64,000 nt of DNA, taken from assembly GCF_040869045.1 (NCBI RefSeq), contig NC_090321.1:179585596-179649595 (forward strand). Reading direction: 5' to 3'. The stretch comes from Eurosta solidaginis. Its lineage: Eukaryota; Arthropoda; Insecta; Diptera; Tephritidae. The notes under the pieces are model-generated. The model was not told the DNA's origin and did not search any database. It saw only the letters and a program-made list of their open reading frames with translations. The first letter of the stretch is position 1. The number at the start of each line of letters is the position of its first letter. This document shows positions 45,090 through 55,817 of the stretch, in pieces. A program made the position numbers and the translations under genes.

Positions 45090-45101
45090 CTTCTGACACC
45101 A
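45090..45101 (-). other. primer binding site of the gypsy element
   Basis: On the minus strand, two bases after the 5' LTR (which ends TTACA at 45104), comes TGGTGTCAGAAG, complementary to a tRNA 3' end of the form CTGACACCA. From memory this fits tRNA-Leu priming. The LOA/I-like insertion duplicated part of the site. Confidence 0.7.
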
Positions 45102-45240
45102 ATTGTAACGAATTTACTGCAAATCCTCTTGTTTTCCCTTCTGCTAAGTTCGAATCACTAAACTGTTGAATAAATAATTCCAATATTTAATAATGCAAAA
45201 TGGCCTTTATTAAAGAACTTCACAATAAATAACTCTACTA

Positions 45241-45602
45241 AAAAAAAAATAAATGCAAGGCGCGATAACCTCCGAAGAGATCTAAGGCCGAGCTTCTCTT
45301 CCAATTTGCGTCGTGCTCCTCTTGATTTTTCCCTACAAATTATCCGGACGGGACCTACATGTTTTATGCCGACTCCGAACGGCATCTGCAAGGCAGATGA
45401 GTTTTCACTGAGAGCTTTTCATGGCAGAAATACAATCGGAGCGCTTGCCAGACACTGCCGAGGGGCGACCCCGCTTAGAAAAATTTTCTTCTAATTGAAA
45501 AATCTTATTTCTAAAATTTTTGATGTTGCTTTGCCCGGGAGTTGAACCCAGGGCATACGGCGTGATAGGCGGAGCACGCTACCACCACACCACGGTGGCC
45601 GC
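45241..45602 (-). mobile_element. tRNA-derived SINE, copy 2
   Basis: Perfect 13-bp target duplication AATAACTCTACTA at 45228-45240 and 45603-45615; the uninterrupted site is in the 3' LTR at about 34830. On the minus strand the head starts GCGGCCACCGTGGTG. It contains an A-box-like TGGTAGCGTGCTCC and, about 30 bases on, a B-box-like GGTTCAACTCCCGGG, the internal Pol III promoter of a tRNA. The tail is TTTATTTTTTTTTT, where T-run tails differ from the usual A-rich form. The 362-bp length gives a tRNA head, a unique body and a tail. Relatives are at 1371-1718 and 60508-60600. Confidence 0.93.
45538..45588 (-). promoter_or_regulatory. Pol III A and B boxes in the SINE head
   Basis: Read on the minus strand, TGGTAGCGTGCTCC (A box) lies near 45585-45571 and GGTTCAACTC (B box) near 45549-45539, with the order and spacing of an internal tRNA-type promoter. 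Transcription would run toward lower coordinates. Positions are within a base or two. Confidence 0.8.
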
Positions 45603-45924
45603 AATAACTCTACTATTTTCAAATAATACTGCTATTGTCGCTAGATAGCGTCTTAATCGAAACTGCTTGTAGCGCCTCTACCGCTGGTGCTTTTATACTC
45701 TGTGATTTCCTGTTGTTGTTGTTGTTGTAGCAATGCTCGCCCCACCTAATAGCCGCGACCGATCACAAATTGTCATCAATATCCTCTAACGGGAGTCCAA
45801 GGAAACTTGCCGTTTCAACAGGGGTGGACCATAAGGAAAGGGGTGTTAGAGGCATTGGTTCCACATTACAATTGAAGAGATGGTTGGTGTCATGTGGGGA
45901 CACATTGCAAGCGGGGCATACATT

Positions 45925-48837
45925 TTATATGTCGGGGTTGATTCTATATAGGTAAGAGTTTAACCTGTTACAGTATCCAGAACGAAGTTGAGCAAGAGTG
46001 ACACGCGTTTCCCTGGGGAGTATGCGTTCCTCTTCCGCAAGTTTTGGGTAATTTTCGTTAAGTACTGGATTCACCGGGCAATTCCCGGCATAAAGGTCCG
46101 ACGCCTGTTTATGGAGTTCACCAAGGACCTGCTTGTGTTTTTTCACTTCATACGGCTGGGTTCTCAGGTGCCGTATTTCCTCAGAATGCTTACGGAGATG
46201 ACTCCTTAAGCCCCTAGGCGGTGCTGGTTCATCAATCAGATGTCTGTTGGGATGCCCAGGTTTCTGGGTATCCAACAGGAACTGTTTGGTCAGCATCTCA
46301 TTTCTCTCCCTGATGGGGAGTATTCTCGCCTCATTATGCAGATGGTGTTCTGGGGACATAAGAAGACAGCCCGTGACGATTCTGAGAGCAGTATTTGGGC
46401 AGGCCTGCAGTTTCTTCCAGTGGGTGATTTTTAGGCTTTGCGACCATATGGGTGACGCGTAGCACGTAATCGGCTGGCTAATTGCTTTGTATGTAGTCAT
46501 GAGCGTTTCTTTATCTTTTACCCAAGTACTGCCAGCGAGGGATTTGAGGATTTTGTTACGGCTCTGAATTCTCCGAAAAATTGCGGCTGCGTGCTCACCA
46601 AAATGTAGATCCTGATCAAATGTCACACCCAAGATTTTGGGGTGTAGGACAGTCGGTAGCGTAGTGCCATCGACGTGGATGTTCAAAATGGTCGACATTT
46701 GGGGCGTCCATGTTGTAAATAAGGTCGCGGATGATTTAGTCGGTGATAATGCCAGGTTTCGCGAGGCGAAAAAACTGGAGAGACCAGAGATTATTTTATT
46801 GCATAGCGCATCGATCTTTGGGCCTGGGCCTGTGGCCATTATTGTGCAGTCATCGGCGTAGGAAACGATTGTGACTCCTTACGGTGGTGAAGGTAGCTTA
46901 GATATGTAGAAATTAAACAAGAGTGGGGATAGGACACCACCCTGTGGCACCCCTTGTTTAATTCTCCTTGGTTTTGATGTTTCGTTTCTAAATTGCACTG
47001 ATGCCTGCCGACCACCCAGATAATTTGCGGTCCACCTTTTAAGACATGGGGGAAGGGTAGACCCTTCCAGATCCTGCAGTAACGAGCCATGGTTGACCGT
47101 ATCAAAAGCTTTTGATAGGTCTAGCGCTACGAGTACTGTTCTATGGTGGGGGTATTGATTTAAAGCGCAATTTATCTGGGTGCTAATGGCGTTTAGTGCG
47201 GTGGTAGTGCTATGGAGTTTTCTGAAGCCATGCTGATGAGGGGCTAGCTGCAAATTTGCTTGGAAATAAGGGAGCAAAATGGCTTCAAGCGTCTTTGCCA
47301 CTGGCGATAGGAGAGATATCGGACGATACGACTCACCTATGTTAGCTGGTTTCCCAGGCTTTAGTAGCGGGACCAACTTGGCCATTTTCCATTTCTCAGG
47401 TATGACGAAGGTGGAAAGAGAGAGACTGAAGATATGCGCTAAATATTTGAAACCCTCTTTCCCTAGGCTTTTAAGCATCGGCACGGCTATGCCGTCTGGG
47501 CCCACTGCTTTGGATGGATTAGCACAACCAATGGCGTCCTCAACCCCTTTAGCGGTGATGGTTATTGGTGACGCGCTGAATTTGTGTTTACGTGCGTGTC
47601 TATTGGCTCTCCGTCTATCTTTTTCGACCGTAGGATGCATTATATATTATCGGCAGAAAGCGCTCGCGCATTTTTTCGCATCCGACAGTACTTTGTAGCC
47701 GAAGGCGATGGAAACTTTGTCTTTGTGCTTAGTCGGATTCGATAGGGACTTTACGGTGGACCAAAGTTTACCCACACCGGTAGAGAGGTTGCAGCCTCTT
47801 GGGTGCTCCTCCCATTTCGCCCGGTTGTGTTCATCCACAAGCAATCTGATGCGTTGGTTTATATCCCTTATTTGGGGGTCGCCTGGATCAAGCTGTCTTA
47901 TAAGGTCACGTTCTCTCGCTAAGTTTGCGGCCTCCGCCGGGAAGTGGGGCCGGATTTCGGGAATTCTCCCGGCAGGAATGAAATGTGCCGAGGCTGATTT
48001 AATGACCTTACGGAAGGCACGCTCCCCTTGGCGGGCATCAGTCGGGATAGGGAGGGCAGCTAGGCGGCTGTCTGTAAAGGATTTATATTCTTCCCACTTT
48101 CCTTTTTTGAAGTTTATGAAAGTGCGTTTTTCAGTGACGATGAAGTCGGCGGTACGCTCAAGCGAAATAAGTATGGACAGGTGGTCGGATGCCAATGTTA
48201 CCATCGGCTGCCAGTTGACGCAGTTTACGAGTTCTGCGCTCACGATTGAGATATCTGGCGAGCTGTGACAGCTTCCTACCATACGTGTGGGGGCGTCTCC
48301 GTTTATTGTGCAGAACGTCGTTTCTTCTATTTGATCCGCTAACATCTCACCCCTACTGTGCGCCCGCAAGTTTGAATGCCATAGATCATGATGGGCATTG
48401 AAATCGCCTAAGATAATGCGATTGTTGCCAGTGAGTAAGGCCCTGATATTAGGGCGGTATCCACTGGGGCAACAGGTGGCAGGAGGGATGTAGATGTTGA
48501 TGATTTCTAGGTTTGCATCGCCTGACCGGACAGATAGGCCTTGACGTTCTAAGACATTGTCCCTGCGGTCGATGCCAGGATCAAATATATAATATTGCAT
48601 AGAGTGGTGTATGATAAACGCGAGACCGCCTCCATTTCCGCTCTCGCGGTCTTTCCTGTGGACGTTATACCCAGAGCAGGTCTGCAATGCAGATCTTGCT
48701 GTGAGTTTAGTCTCTTCAATCGCAGCAATGCGGATGTTGTGTCGCTTCATGAAATCGACTATCTCCGTAATCTTCCCAGTTAGTCCATTACAGTTTAACT
48801 GCAGAACTCTGAAGTGCATAAGGGGAGACGTCGCCAC
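45925..48837 (-). pseudogene. LINE copy B endonuclease-reverse transcriptase (broken)
   Basis: Block 48837-47647 is the endonuclease plus linker (LQLNCNGLTGKI, AIEETKL, ILGDFNAHHDLWHS, ASDHLSILIS) and continues well past the point where copy A has its stop. Block 47640-46879 holds RT fingers and palm: KAVGPDGIAVPML, SYRPISLLSPVAKTLE, HQHGFRKLHSTT, LDLSKAFDTVNH (motif A) and GVPQGGVLSPLLFNF (motif B). The block from 46839 downward begins just after the YADD region, with a frameshift near 46870, and ends at a TAG after RINPDI (45925). The closing Cys/His cluster of the family lies beyond that stop. Confidence 0.92.
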
Positions 48838-48989
48838 TCTGGGGGTAAGTGACGGGTGACTACGCCTGGGTTGTGGAAGGCCAGGACGCAGTTGCTGTTG
48901 TGGCCCTGGGACTGGGCAGGAGCTGCATTGGGCGGATGTCGCAAACCTATATATTATGTGCTGGCAGACGGTGCAAACGGAGGTAGGGA

Positions 48990-49619
48990 CTAAGAGTCTG
49001 TTTCCCTGACCTGCACGATTGCTGCCGGAAAAGAGGGGGGGGGGGGGGGGGGGAGGAGAAGACGGGGCAGGGGCTGATGCTCAGCATTGCTACCAACTCT
49101 ACTACGAAGGTAGTAGTTATGAGTGGTATCAGCTGTTTGAGTTGTTGGCGCCGTGGGGCGCGAGCAGCAGCGGGTACTTGTTGTGGCTTGCTGAGCAGCG
49201 GGGCTGCTGGAAGGTAGTGGGGGGGCGCTTAGGCGTAGACTACGGGACGCCCTTGGGCGTGAACAGCAAGGAGCCACAAAAGATTTATAAAAGTTACGTG
49301 GACGTCGGGTTTTGGGATCAAGCCCAGAACAACCTGTCCGATGCAACCATCCCTTGCACGAGACACACTGAACAGAGTATGAGCGTCCTAAAAAGATTCT
49401 TTTCCGGAAGATGCAGCAAAACCATTTCTCAAGACCGGGGTCAGGAGCCGGACCCGGATTGGATTCGATGCCTTCCCGGAGTAAGAGAATATGGAGCAGT
49501 CCTGCTGCAAGGAGCTGCTCGGAGGATGACAATTTTTGGGAGGGAAGAAACAAATTAGATGGGGTCACACTGAAATGACAGTCCTTGGTCGGGAAAAATC
49601 CCGAGTCGCTCCGGTACAT
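48990..49619 (-). CDS. LINE copy B first ORF: 2A-like motif, PHD-like finger, proline run
   Basis: 209 codons, longer than in copy A. It has GIESNPGP after the hydrophobic run HILLLRE, the same PHD-like Cys/His pattern (FCCIFRKR has lost one Cys relative to copy A, CVSCKGWLHRTGC is intact), then a linker rich in Arg, Ser and Pro ending PPPPPP. The proline run is encoded by a 19-base C run on this strand (plus-strand G run at 49035-49053). Slippage there would change the frame and may have separated this ORF from the endonuclease ORF starting at 48837. The ATG choice at 49619 is uncertain. Confidence 0.7.
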   Translation of the reverse strand: MYRSDSGFFPTKDCHFSVTPSNLFLPSQKLSSSEQLLAAGLLHILLLREGIESNPGPAPDPGLEKWFCCIFRKRIFLGRSYSVQCVSCKGWLHRTGCSGLDPKTRRPRNFYKSFVAPCCSRPRASRSLRLSAPPLPSSSPAAQQATTSTRCCSRPTAPTTQTADTTHNYYLRSRVGSNAEHQPLPRLLLPPPPPPSFPAAIVQVRETDS

Positions 49620-49962
49620 AGAACCGACTGCCTTGGGAAGCGTGGCATCTTTTAGGCGCTTCCAGAATATACTTAGTTACCGCTATATAATTATAACTAC
49701 AGATGCACATATATAGCTTCTCATATGTGTGTATTTGTGAGCGACACTTCCACAATTACAATTTCATACTTTTGGGAGCATCTCAGATAAGATATCTGCA
49801 TGTGTTTGTGCATCTCTTTTCTGCTGCGTGTACGTACATATGTGTAGACATAATGATTTATTCGTTTATGTAGATACATGATTGATTTATGGATATGCAT
49901 ACAGTCGCTGCTTAGCATCGGCTTAGAGATGGCAGTACCTTTAGTGTTGCTAATATTCGTTC

Positions 49963-50580
49963 GTTGCATAAACGTCCCTGTCCTATCAACCAATTGTAAA
50001 TTGTATCAAAAAAAGCACAGTCCAAAATAGTCAGCCATCCTTATTTTCTGTAGAAGCATCCCTTTCCACCGAGATGTGCTCGTACGCAGTGTCGGACTAG
50101 CCAAACGTGTACCATCGTATACTAGTTTGCCCAAATCCTCAACTAGCTCTAGTTGTGTCTTGTTTCTATATTACCAAATGGTATTTTTTAACACGGCGAT
50201 GTCCTAACAAAATATCATTTATCAGCCTTTGCATCAGTTTCGTACAAGTTAACAAATAAGTCGATGTATGCATCAGCTGTAAGCCATTTGATTAATTTTA
50301 AAATTTGATCCTCAGGCCTCCCATATCAGGAGTCATCTCCTAAAGATGAAAATTCAGAAAATACAACTTTCGCCATAACTTTCATATTGAGAACTCTATA
50401 AATTTGGATCTTCGCAAAATATTGACAAAGATATCATGGAAAATTTATTTACTAAATCATAACGATCAGTGAATTATATAATTTATCCCGAATGTCTTTG
50501 ATAAAATGCGTAAAGTAATGTCCCCTAAGCATAGAATCTCACGGAACTTTGAAGTTTCCATTGTGAACAGAGCCCACTGG
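49963..50580. other. intron 1, unassigned sequence
   Basis: AT-rich intronic DNA after the gypsy 5' LTR. No ORF or element end recognised. Confidence 0.45.
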
Positions 50581-50599
50581 GAAACAGGGAATCCTTATA

Positions 50600-51380
50600 G
50601 TTAATGACCCTGACTAAGAGGTCTGGTTCAACGATGGATCGAAATTCGATGACGGATGAACGGGAGCTGGTATCTATGGGCCGAACTTCAAGAAATCGAT
50701 ATCAATGGGATACTATCCCACCATATTTCAGGCAGAAATCCATGCAATAGAAGTTTGCGGTAGAGAATATCTACGGATAGGCTCATCCTGGGATAGCATC
50801 TACATTATGTCGAACAGCCAGGCGGCCCTGTATGCCTTTCAATCCTACACAGTTACGTCTAAGCTAGGATGACTGCGTTGAAATCCTTAATTACCTGGGA
50901 GCCGAAAACATGGTTTTGTTAGGATTTGTTCCCGGACATCAGGGACATGAAGGTAATGAACATGGAGATTACTTAGCAAAGAAGGGTGCTACAGCAACAT
51001 TTTATGCACTCACAAAAGCACACACCAGGAAAACCATAAGTAACTGGGAAACAAAACAATTCAGATGTGACTGTATTGACTGCGCTGGGCAAAGACAGGC
51101 CAAACTGTTTATACTTCCGGCAACGAAAGTATCAGCCAAAGTCATTAATCTAAGCAGGGAGGACCTACGAACGTTCACTGGGTACTATATGGGACACTGT
51201 GGTCTACAATATCACCTAAATAAGTTAAATATATCCGATACTCAAATTTGTCGTTTCTGTGAGCTGGAGGATGAAGCGCCGGTTCACATTCTCTGCGACA
51301 GCGTTGCTCTGGCAAGAAAGAGACTTCCCCATCTAGGTTGTGATATTTTTAATCCATATGTGATAAGGAGTAAAGCCTGA
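50600..51380 (+). pseudogene. LINE RNase H and C-terminal remnant
   Basis: The first part (about 50622-50870) reads VWFNDGSKFDDG, then TGAGIYGPNF, IFQAEIHAIEVC and MSNSQAALYAF, an RNase H domain with one internal TGA. A one-base frameshift near 50870 leads into CVEILNYLGAENMVLLGFVPG and then HQGHEGNEHGDYLAKKG, the last RNase H motif. The tail contains GYYMGHCGLQYHLNKL and CRFCELEDEAPVHILCDS, the Cys/His cluster closing many LINE polyproteins. It resembles the LOA/I-like protein in plan but is a different, older family. Endonuclease and RT are gone. Confidence 0.85.
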
Positions 51381-52003
51381 AGAGGTACTTATATACATTA
51401 AAAGCCCCACTTACCAAATAAGGCTGAAAGGTCATGCACAATAGATCTACACAAAGGTCGCAGTGTTTTGAGCCCTAATAATTATACTAATACATAAAAT
51501 TATTTTTCCCAATACTTCTGCACTTCATCAGATAAAAGAGTATAACTTCCTAGGACTTCTTTCCACAAAGAATTGATTAATGATTACAACGGGTAAAATA
51601 TGCACCTAACCACTACTACTTTTACGATATCGAAAACTCCGAAAAATGGAAAAATTAGAATGGTATATCTTTGGAAAAAACTAAGGCAAGTTACAAATTC
51701 TTTTAAATTTTTGGAAAAGGTCTTTTATAACGCTTGCATTTAAGAGGACAAATGTCCTGCTATTAGTTATCCTGCAGTAAATCGCACTAGTTATGTCCCC
51801 TCGCAGTGGTTTTAACTGACACTTTTGACCATGTTATGCTCTTCGAAATGGCTTTTGAATTCGTTCTTAACTGGTTCAGTTGAAGACCCCAACTGCACTA
51901 ATTTCTTTGATGTCAATTGATAAATTGTAGTCGGAAATTAAGATTTTATCTGACAAGTCAGATTAAAACTTTCTATTCATTTTCATATTTTCTTTATTTA
52001 CAG

Positions 52004-52175
52004 ATCTGTATATTTGGCACGATAGCAAATATTTTAAATATAATAGTTTTAACAAAAAAGGACATGGCTAAAGCGCCAATAAATAAAATTCTTAAATGGT
52101 TGGCGATAGCAGATATGTTTGTTATGATCGAGTATATACCATTTGCATCGTATCAGTATATTTACATGAAGCCAG
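52004..52175 (+). CDS. GPCR exon B: TM1 and TM2
   Basis: The acceptor TTTCTTTATTTACAG ends at 52003 and the donor is CCAG|GTGAGT at 52175/52176. The 172-nt exon enters at phase 0, matching exon A, and leaves at phase 1. It encodes ICIFGTIANILNIIVLTKKD (TM1 with its conserved Asn), a short loop MAKAPINKIL, and WLAIADMFVMIEYIPF (TM2 with the LAxAD motif, D2.50). The sequence GTIANxLNIIVL followed by P-x-N-x-IL and LA-x-AD-x-x-VM-x-EYIP is a signature I associate with insect myosuppressin-type peptide receptors. The loop differs enough from typical myosuppressin receptors that an orphan relative is likelier than the myosuppressin receptor itself. Confidence 0.9.
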
Positions 52176-52411
52176 GTGAGTAGATAAAATACAACTAGAA
52201 AGTTCTTCTACAATTCACTCATGAAATAAATTTAAATTTAATATACAATTCACATACAAACATAATTACAAATATACAAACAAGCTCAATAAACAAAATT
52301 TAATATTAGGTTCCTTTGTGTATTTAATGTGAGCCTTTCTAGTTTGTTGCCTTAATTTTGTGTTTAATTATAAATACAGTTTCTGGAGTTTACAATATGT
52401 CAATAGTAACA

Positions 52412-55090
52412 ATTTATTTATTTATTTAATTCATTCAGTCTTAAAGTACATGCTTTCTTACAGACTAGTTAAAAATAGAAAACAATTCAAACTTAAACTT
52501 ATATAAGCTGTTATTAAAATTAAGAACATTACTGAATCGATTTGCAGATGTATAGTCCTAGTTATAGGTTCATTCTTAGCATAATTCGTTTTATGAGTTA
52601 TTTCGATGAATAATATATTACGCCGAAGATCACGCAGTGGAGTATATGGAATGAACAAATTAGATAAATCGGAGCAATTTATGCTCAAGTTTATTACATT
52701 ATAGGCAAGCATTAGTGAGATACAAGTTTTTCTGTCGTGCAAAGCCTGAAGACCAAGCAATTTGCGCCTGCTGGTATACGATGGGAGACCGTCTGGCCAG
52801 TGAAGCATCCGTAAAGCAATTTTCGTAAAAACTTTTTGAACTCTTTCAATTTTATAGGAGTTAGATTCATAAAAAGGATTCCATATTATTGAACAATATT
52901 CAAGGCGACTTCTGACCAAGGAGATATAAAGTGCCTTCAACGTCATAGGGTCCTTAAAGTCACTGGTGTTTCGTCTAATGAACCCAACCATTGCAAAGGA
53001 CTTTGCAACAATGAAGTCAATATGACTGGAAAAAGAGAGTTTGGAGTCAAAAATGACACCCAAATCTTTACTCTCTTCACAAAGATTAAGAGATTTAGCA
53101 TTTAGTTTGTAGTTAAAATATGTCGCAGTTGTCTTTTTGGAATAAGACACAACGCAGCATTTGTTTGTATTTAAAAATAATATTGTCTGCGCACCAACCC
53201 GCAAAAGAGTCCAGATCAGATTGCAAGTTAGTGCAGTCAGAGCTATTACGGATCGTCAGAAATAGTTTGACATCGTCCGCAAACATCAAACACTTTGCGA
53301 ATTTGAATTGCTGGGGCAAATTATTTATGAAAATTAAGAATAATAGAGGGCCACAATGGGTACCCTGCGGAATAACTGACCAGGCGTTTATATACAGAGA
53401 TGACTTGTCGGCTCCAATTGCCACATAGAGCTTTCTGTTCGATAGAAAACTCGTGAAGAATTTCAACAAGTTTCCATTGATTCCATAATTGGCTAACTTG
53501 CGTACTAGGATAATATGATCAACCTTGTCGAATGCTTTCGAGAAGTCAGTGTATATCACGTCAAGTTGCTCAGAGTTCTCTAAAGCACCCACAATGTGAT
53601 TAGTAACTAAAGCTAAATTTGTGGAAGTAGACCTACCTGGGAAAAATCCATGCTGGCACTCCACTATAGCCTTGCCTACGTAATCGAACAATTTACGTTG
53701 AAGTACGTGGTCGAATATTTTTGCCAGAGTACTCTGTTTAACAATCGGTCTGTAGTTGCAAATGTCATTGCGGTTACCAGACTTAAATATAGCATTTATG
53801 GAGCATAATTTCCACGAGTCCAAAAAAAGTCCGCTGTTCAAGCAATTTTGAAAGAGATGAGCTAAGGGTTCTGCAATGGATTTTGCGCATATTTTGAAAA
53901 ATATCGAAGAAAACCCCTCAGTATCTGATTTTGCACTACTTGTCAATTTAGAGATTGACAGAAGAACATCATTTGCGGTAACAATGAAATTAGAAATTTG
54001 GCATTGGTACCCAGAGTGAAATATAGGATAAGGTGAAGAGGTAAACTTTGAATAAACTTTTTGGAATGATTTAGCAAATAAGTTGCAGGCATCCTGTGGA
54101 TTACTGGACTTTTCGCCATTATACTCCATAGTCGTTGGAAAGCCATTGGTTTTTCTTTTGGAGTTAATAACCGACCAGAAACTGGATGGCTTTGACTTTA
54201 GTTTTGAGTCGAGTTTAAGAATATATTGCTTAAAAAGACACTTATTAAGAAAATCGAATTGCTTTTTAAGTCTTATATAGCTAAGTCGATCAATCTTTAC
54301 AGCTCATCCTATGTTTTTTAAAAGCTTTATTTTTCTATTTTTAAGATTATTTAGTTTTAGGTTAAACCAGGGTGGCCTATTCAATAAGACCTTACTTTTT
54401 AGAGATACAAAACTCGAAAGGGCTAGTAAAAGCCTCCTCGTAAAAATTTCATAGGAGGGCTCCGGGTTTCCGGAGAAGTTAAGAAAGGTCCAATCAGTAG
54501 CTACGAAGAACTCGTTTATCGCCACACGATCGGCCTTGAAATAATTATATTCCAATGTAGATTCGGCAGGTTTTTTATAAAAATCATAAAAATCAAAATT
54601 TATAGCCAAAGCACTATGGTGAAAACTATTTTCCAAAATTGGAAATGGACACTCAATGCATGATATTTTTAAATCAGCAGATCCAAAAACTAGATCTAAG
54701 AACCTACCATTCTTATTTGGTTGAGAGCTATTTGTTCCACGTCACCGTTATACTAATCAATATTAATTTGTCTACTACATAGATCAGATCTAACCGCAAT
54801 TAGGACACCCCACCCCTTTCAAGCCCGGTGGCGTTAGAGCAACGATCATTACGATATACGTAATAATAATTATCGAAAAACTTAATAGATGAAAAATTTT
54901 CAGTCAACCACGTCTCCGTCAAAGCTATTATATCATATTCATGTGAAATGACATTACTATATAATTGCGATGATTTCGTACGCATTCCACTTACATTTTG
55001 ATAATAAAGCGTATATTTAGATTTTAACTCAATATGTCTAAGAATACCCACGTTAGATTCAATGTTTACGATTGCCGAAGAACCGGTTTT
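52412..55090 (-). mobile_element. jockey/CR1-like LINE with (TAAA)n tail
   Basis: Starts about 240 bp downstream of exon B. The 3' tail is visible on the plus strand as TTTATTTATTTATTTAATTC at about 52416-52435. Protein-coding content on the minus strand runs up to about 55051; the 5' boundary is uncertain. No target duplication was confirmed. Confidence 0.8.
52458..55051 (-). pseudogene. jockey/CR1-like endonuclease-RT (broken)
   Basis: Block 55051-54800 is the start of an AP endonuclease (YYQNVSGMRTKSSQLYSNV, ALTETWL with the catalytic Glu). The middle of the endonuclease is deleted; its end is seen around 54636 (HHSALAINF). Block 54129-53113 is RT: NYRPIVKQSTLAKIFDHVL, CQHGFFPGRSTSTNLALV, YTDFSKAFDKVDH (motif A), VIPQGTHCGPLLFLIF (motif B, altered) and LMFADDVKLFLTI (motif C, FADD). 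Block 53204-52458 is the thumb and tail (DLGVIFDSKLSFSSHIDF, VGFIRRNTSDF) after a frameshift. No RNase H. Clade by resemblance only. Confidence 0.88.
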
Positions 55091-55409
55091 TGGCGGAACC
55101 GAAAATGCATATGTAGCATTAAATTGTTTCTTTGGAATAAATAAGCATCTTGCCTGGACAAAATTTTTCCTTTAATTACATGCTTTTGGGTAATTGTTTT
55201 CTACTATGTTAATGAAAATTATTGTCATATCAGCGAGATTCGCCAGGATTGTTGCCAGGACAGTGGCGTAACTATACCATCTGGGGCCCGTGGGAAATTC
55301 TTTTGATGGGACCCATCAAATAAAAATCGTCACGTTGTATTCAGTTTATGTCCCACTAATGGCCGTAGGCCTCCTCTCTTAGGCGAGAGAGAAGGGACTG
55401 TAGTCCATG

Positions 55410-55817
55410 CTAGCCCAATGCGGAGTCCTGAATGCATTTACAATGTAATAAAAATAACAATTTAATTTCAATAAGATATTTATTAAGAAAAATGTTTTTG
55501 TTTCGAGATTTCTGTTTCGCAAATGTGTCTATAACATCATAAAAATTTAAAGCTCGGACTATAGAATTTTCAATAAACAGAATAGCCAAGTTGGATAACC
55601 TGTCTTGTCTCATAGAGTTTCTTAAGAAGGTTTTTATCAATTTTTGTTTTGAAAATGATCGTTCAGCAATAGCTGTACCCACAGAAATTGTAAAAAAGTA
55701 ACAGTAATGCAGTACATACTTCAGGAAAGCTGCAAGACATAAAATTATTAATAAAACAGCAAGGTCTCTAATACAAGACGAAATACTTTGTCTTTCTCTG
55801 TCGTTTTTTATACACAT
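55410..55817 (-). pseudogene. hAT transposase C-terminal (dimerisation) fragment
   Basis: Contains ISVGTAIAERSFSKQKLIKT, then LRNSMRQDRLSNLAILFIE, the conserved hAT C-terminal dimerisation region, of the ZMYM1-like type common in insects. The N-terminal zinc finger and catalytic regions should lie at higher coordinates up to about 56900. They are not readable beyond scraps (NYYGCLKTFENLSRRI-like sequence near 56690-56740). The leading Met is within the domain, so this is a fragment and not a gene. Confidence 0.85.

Larger units (their letters stand above)
45712..49637 (-). mobile_element. 2A/PHD-type LINE, copy B
   Basis: Second near-full copy of the LINE at 28913-32842, inserted in the gypsy 5' LTR at TGATTTCCT|CATGAC. 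The 3' (CAA)n end is at 45712 and the 5' end CCCAAGGCAGTCGG at 49637. The flank on the high side differs slightly from the intact LTR (CGTGGCATC against CATGACATC), so the target duplication is unclear. Unlike copy A it keeps the RT motif A region. Confidence 0.93.
34702..49960 (-). mobile_element. gypsy-type LTR retrotransposon, internally deleted and nested with four insertions
   Basis: The minus-strand element runs from the 5' LTR (high coordinates, 49960-45104 with insertions) to the 3' LTR (35259-34702). It contains a primer binding site next to the 5' LTR, gag, a CCHC knuckle, protease and the integrase C-terminus, then a purine tract before the 3' LTR. Insertions within it: Transib in gag (36425-39987), a LOA/I-like copy beside the primer binding site (41336-45085), a SINE (45241-45602) and LINE copy B (45712-49637) in the 5' LTR. 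Reverse transcriptase, RNase H and the integrase core are missing. No clear target duplication was found, because the outer end of the 5' LTR is altered after ATTCGT. Confidence 0.92.
45104..49960 (-). repeat. 5' LTR of the gypsy element, split in three
   Basis: LTR pieces are 45104-45240, 45603-45711 and about 49645-49960, matching the 3' LTR at 34702-35259 in order. The first break is the SINE and the second is LINE copy B. The outer end reads ATTCGTTCGTTGC where the 3' LTR reads ATTCGTAACA, so the terminal few bases and any host duplication are altered. Confidence 0.92.

Noticed and set aside
45530..45602. A host tRNA gene
   Set aside because: The A and B boxes are tRNA-like but the region is the head of a SINE with a body, tail and target duplication, and the acceptor stem pairing of a real tRNA is not apparent.
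47708..48268. 186-codon plus-strand ORF opposite LINE copy B
   Set aside because: Antisense shadow of the endonuclease-RT frame, with no independent motif.
34702..49960. An env gene making this an endogenous errantivirus
   Set aside because: Only about 25 bases lie between the integrase-tail stop at 35301 and the polypurine tract, so there is no room for an env ORF, and no signal-peptide or transmembrane pattern is present.
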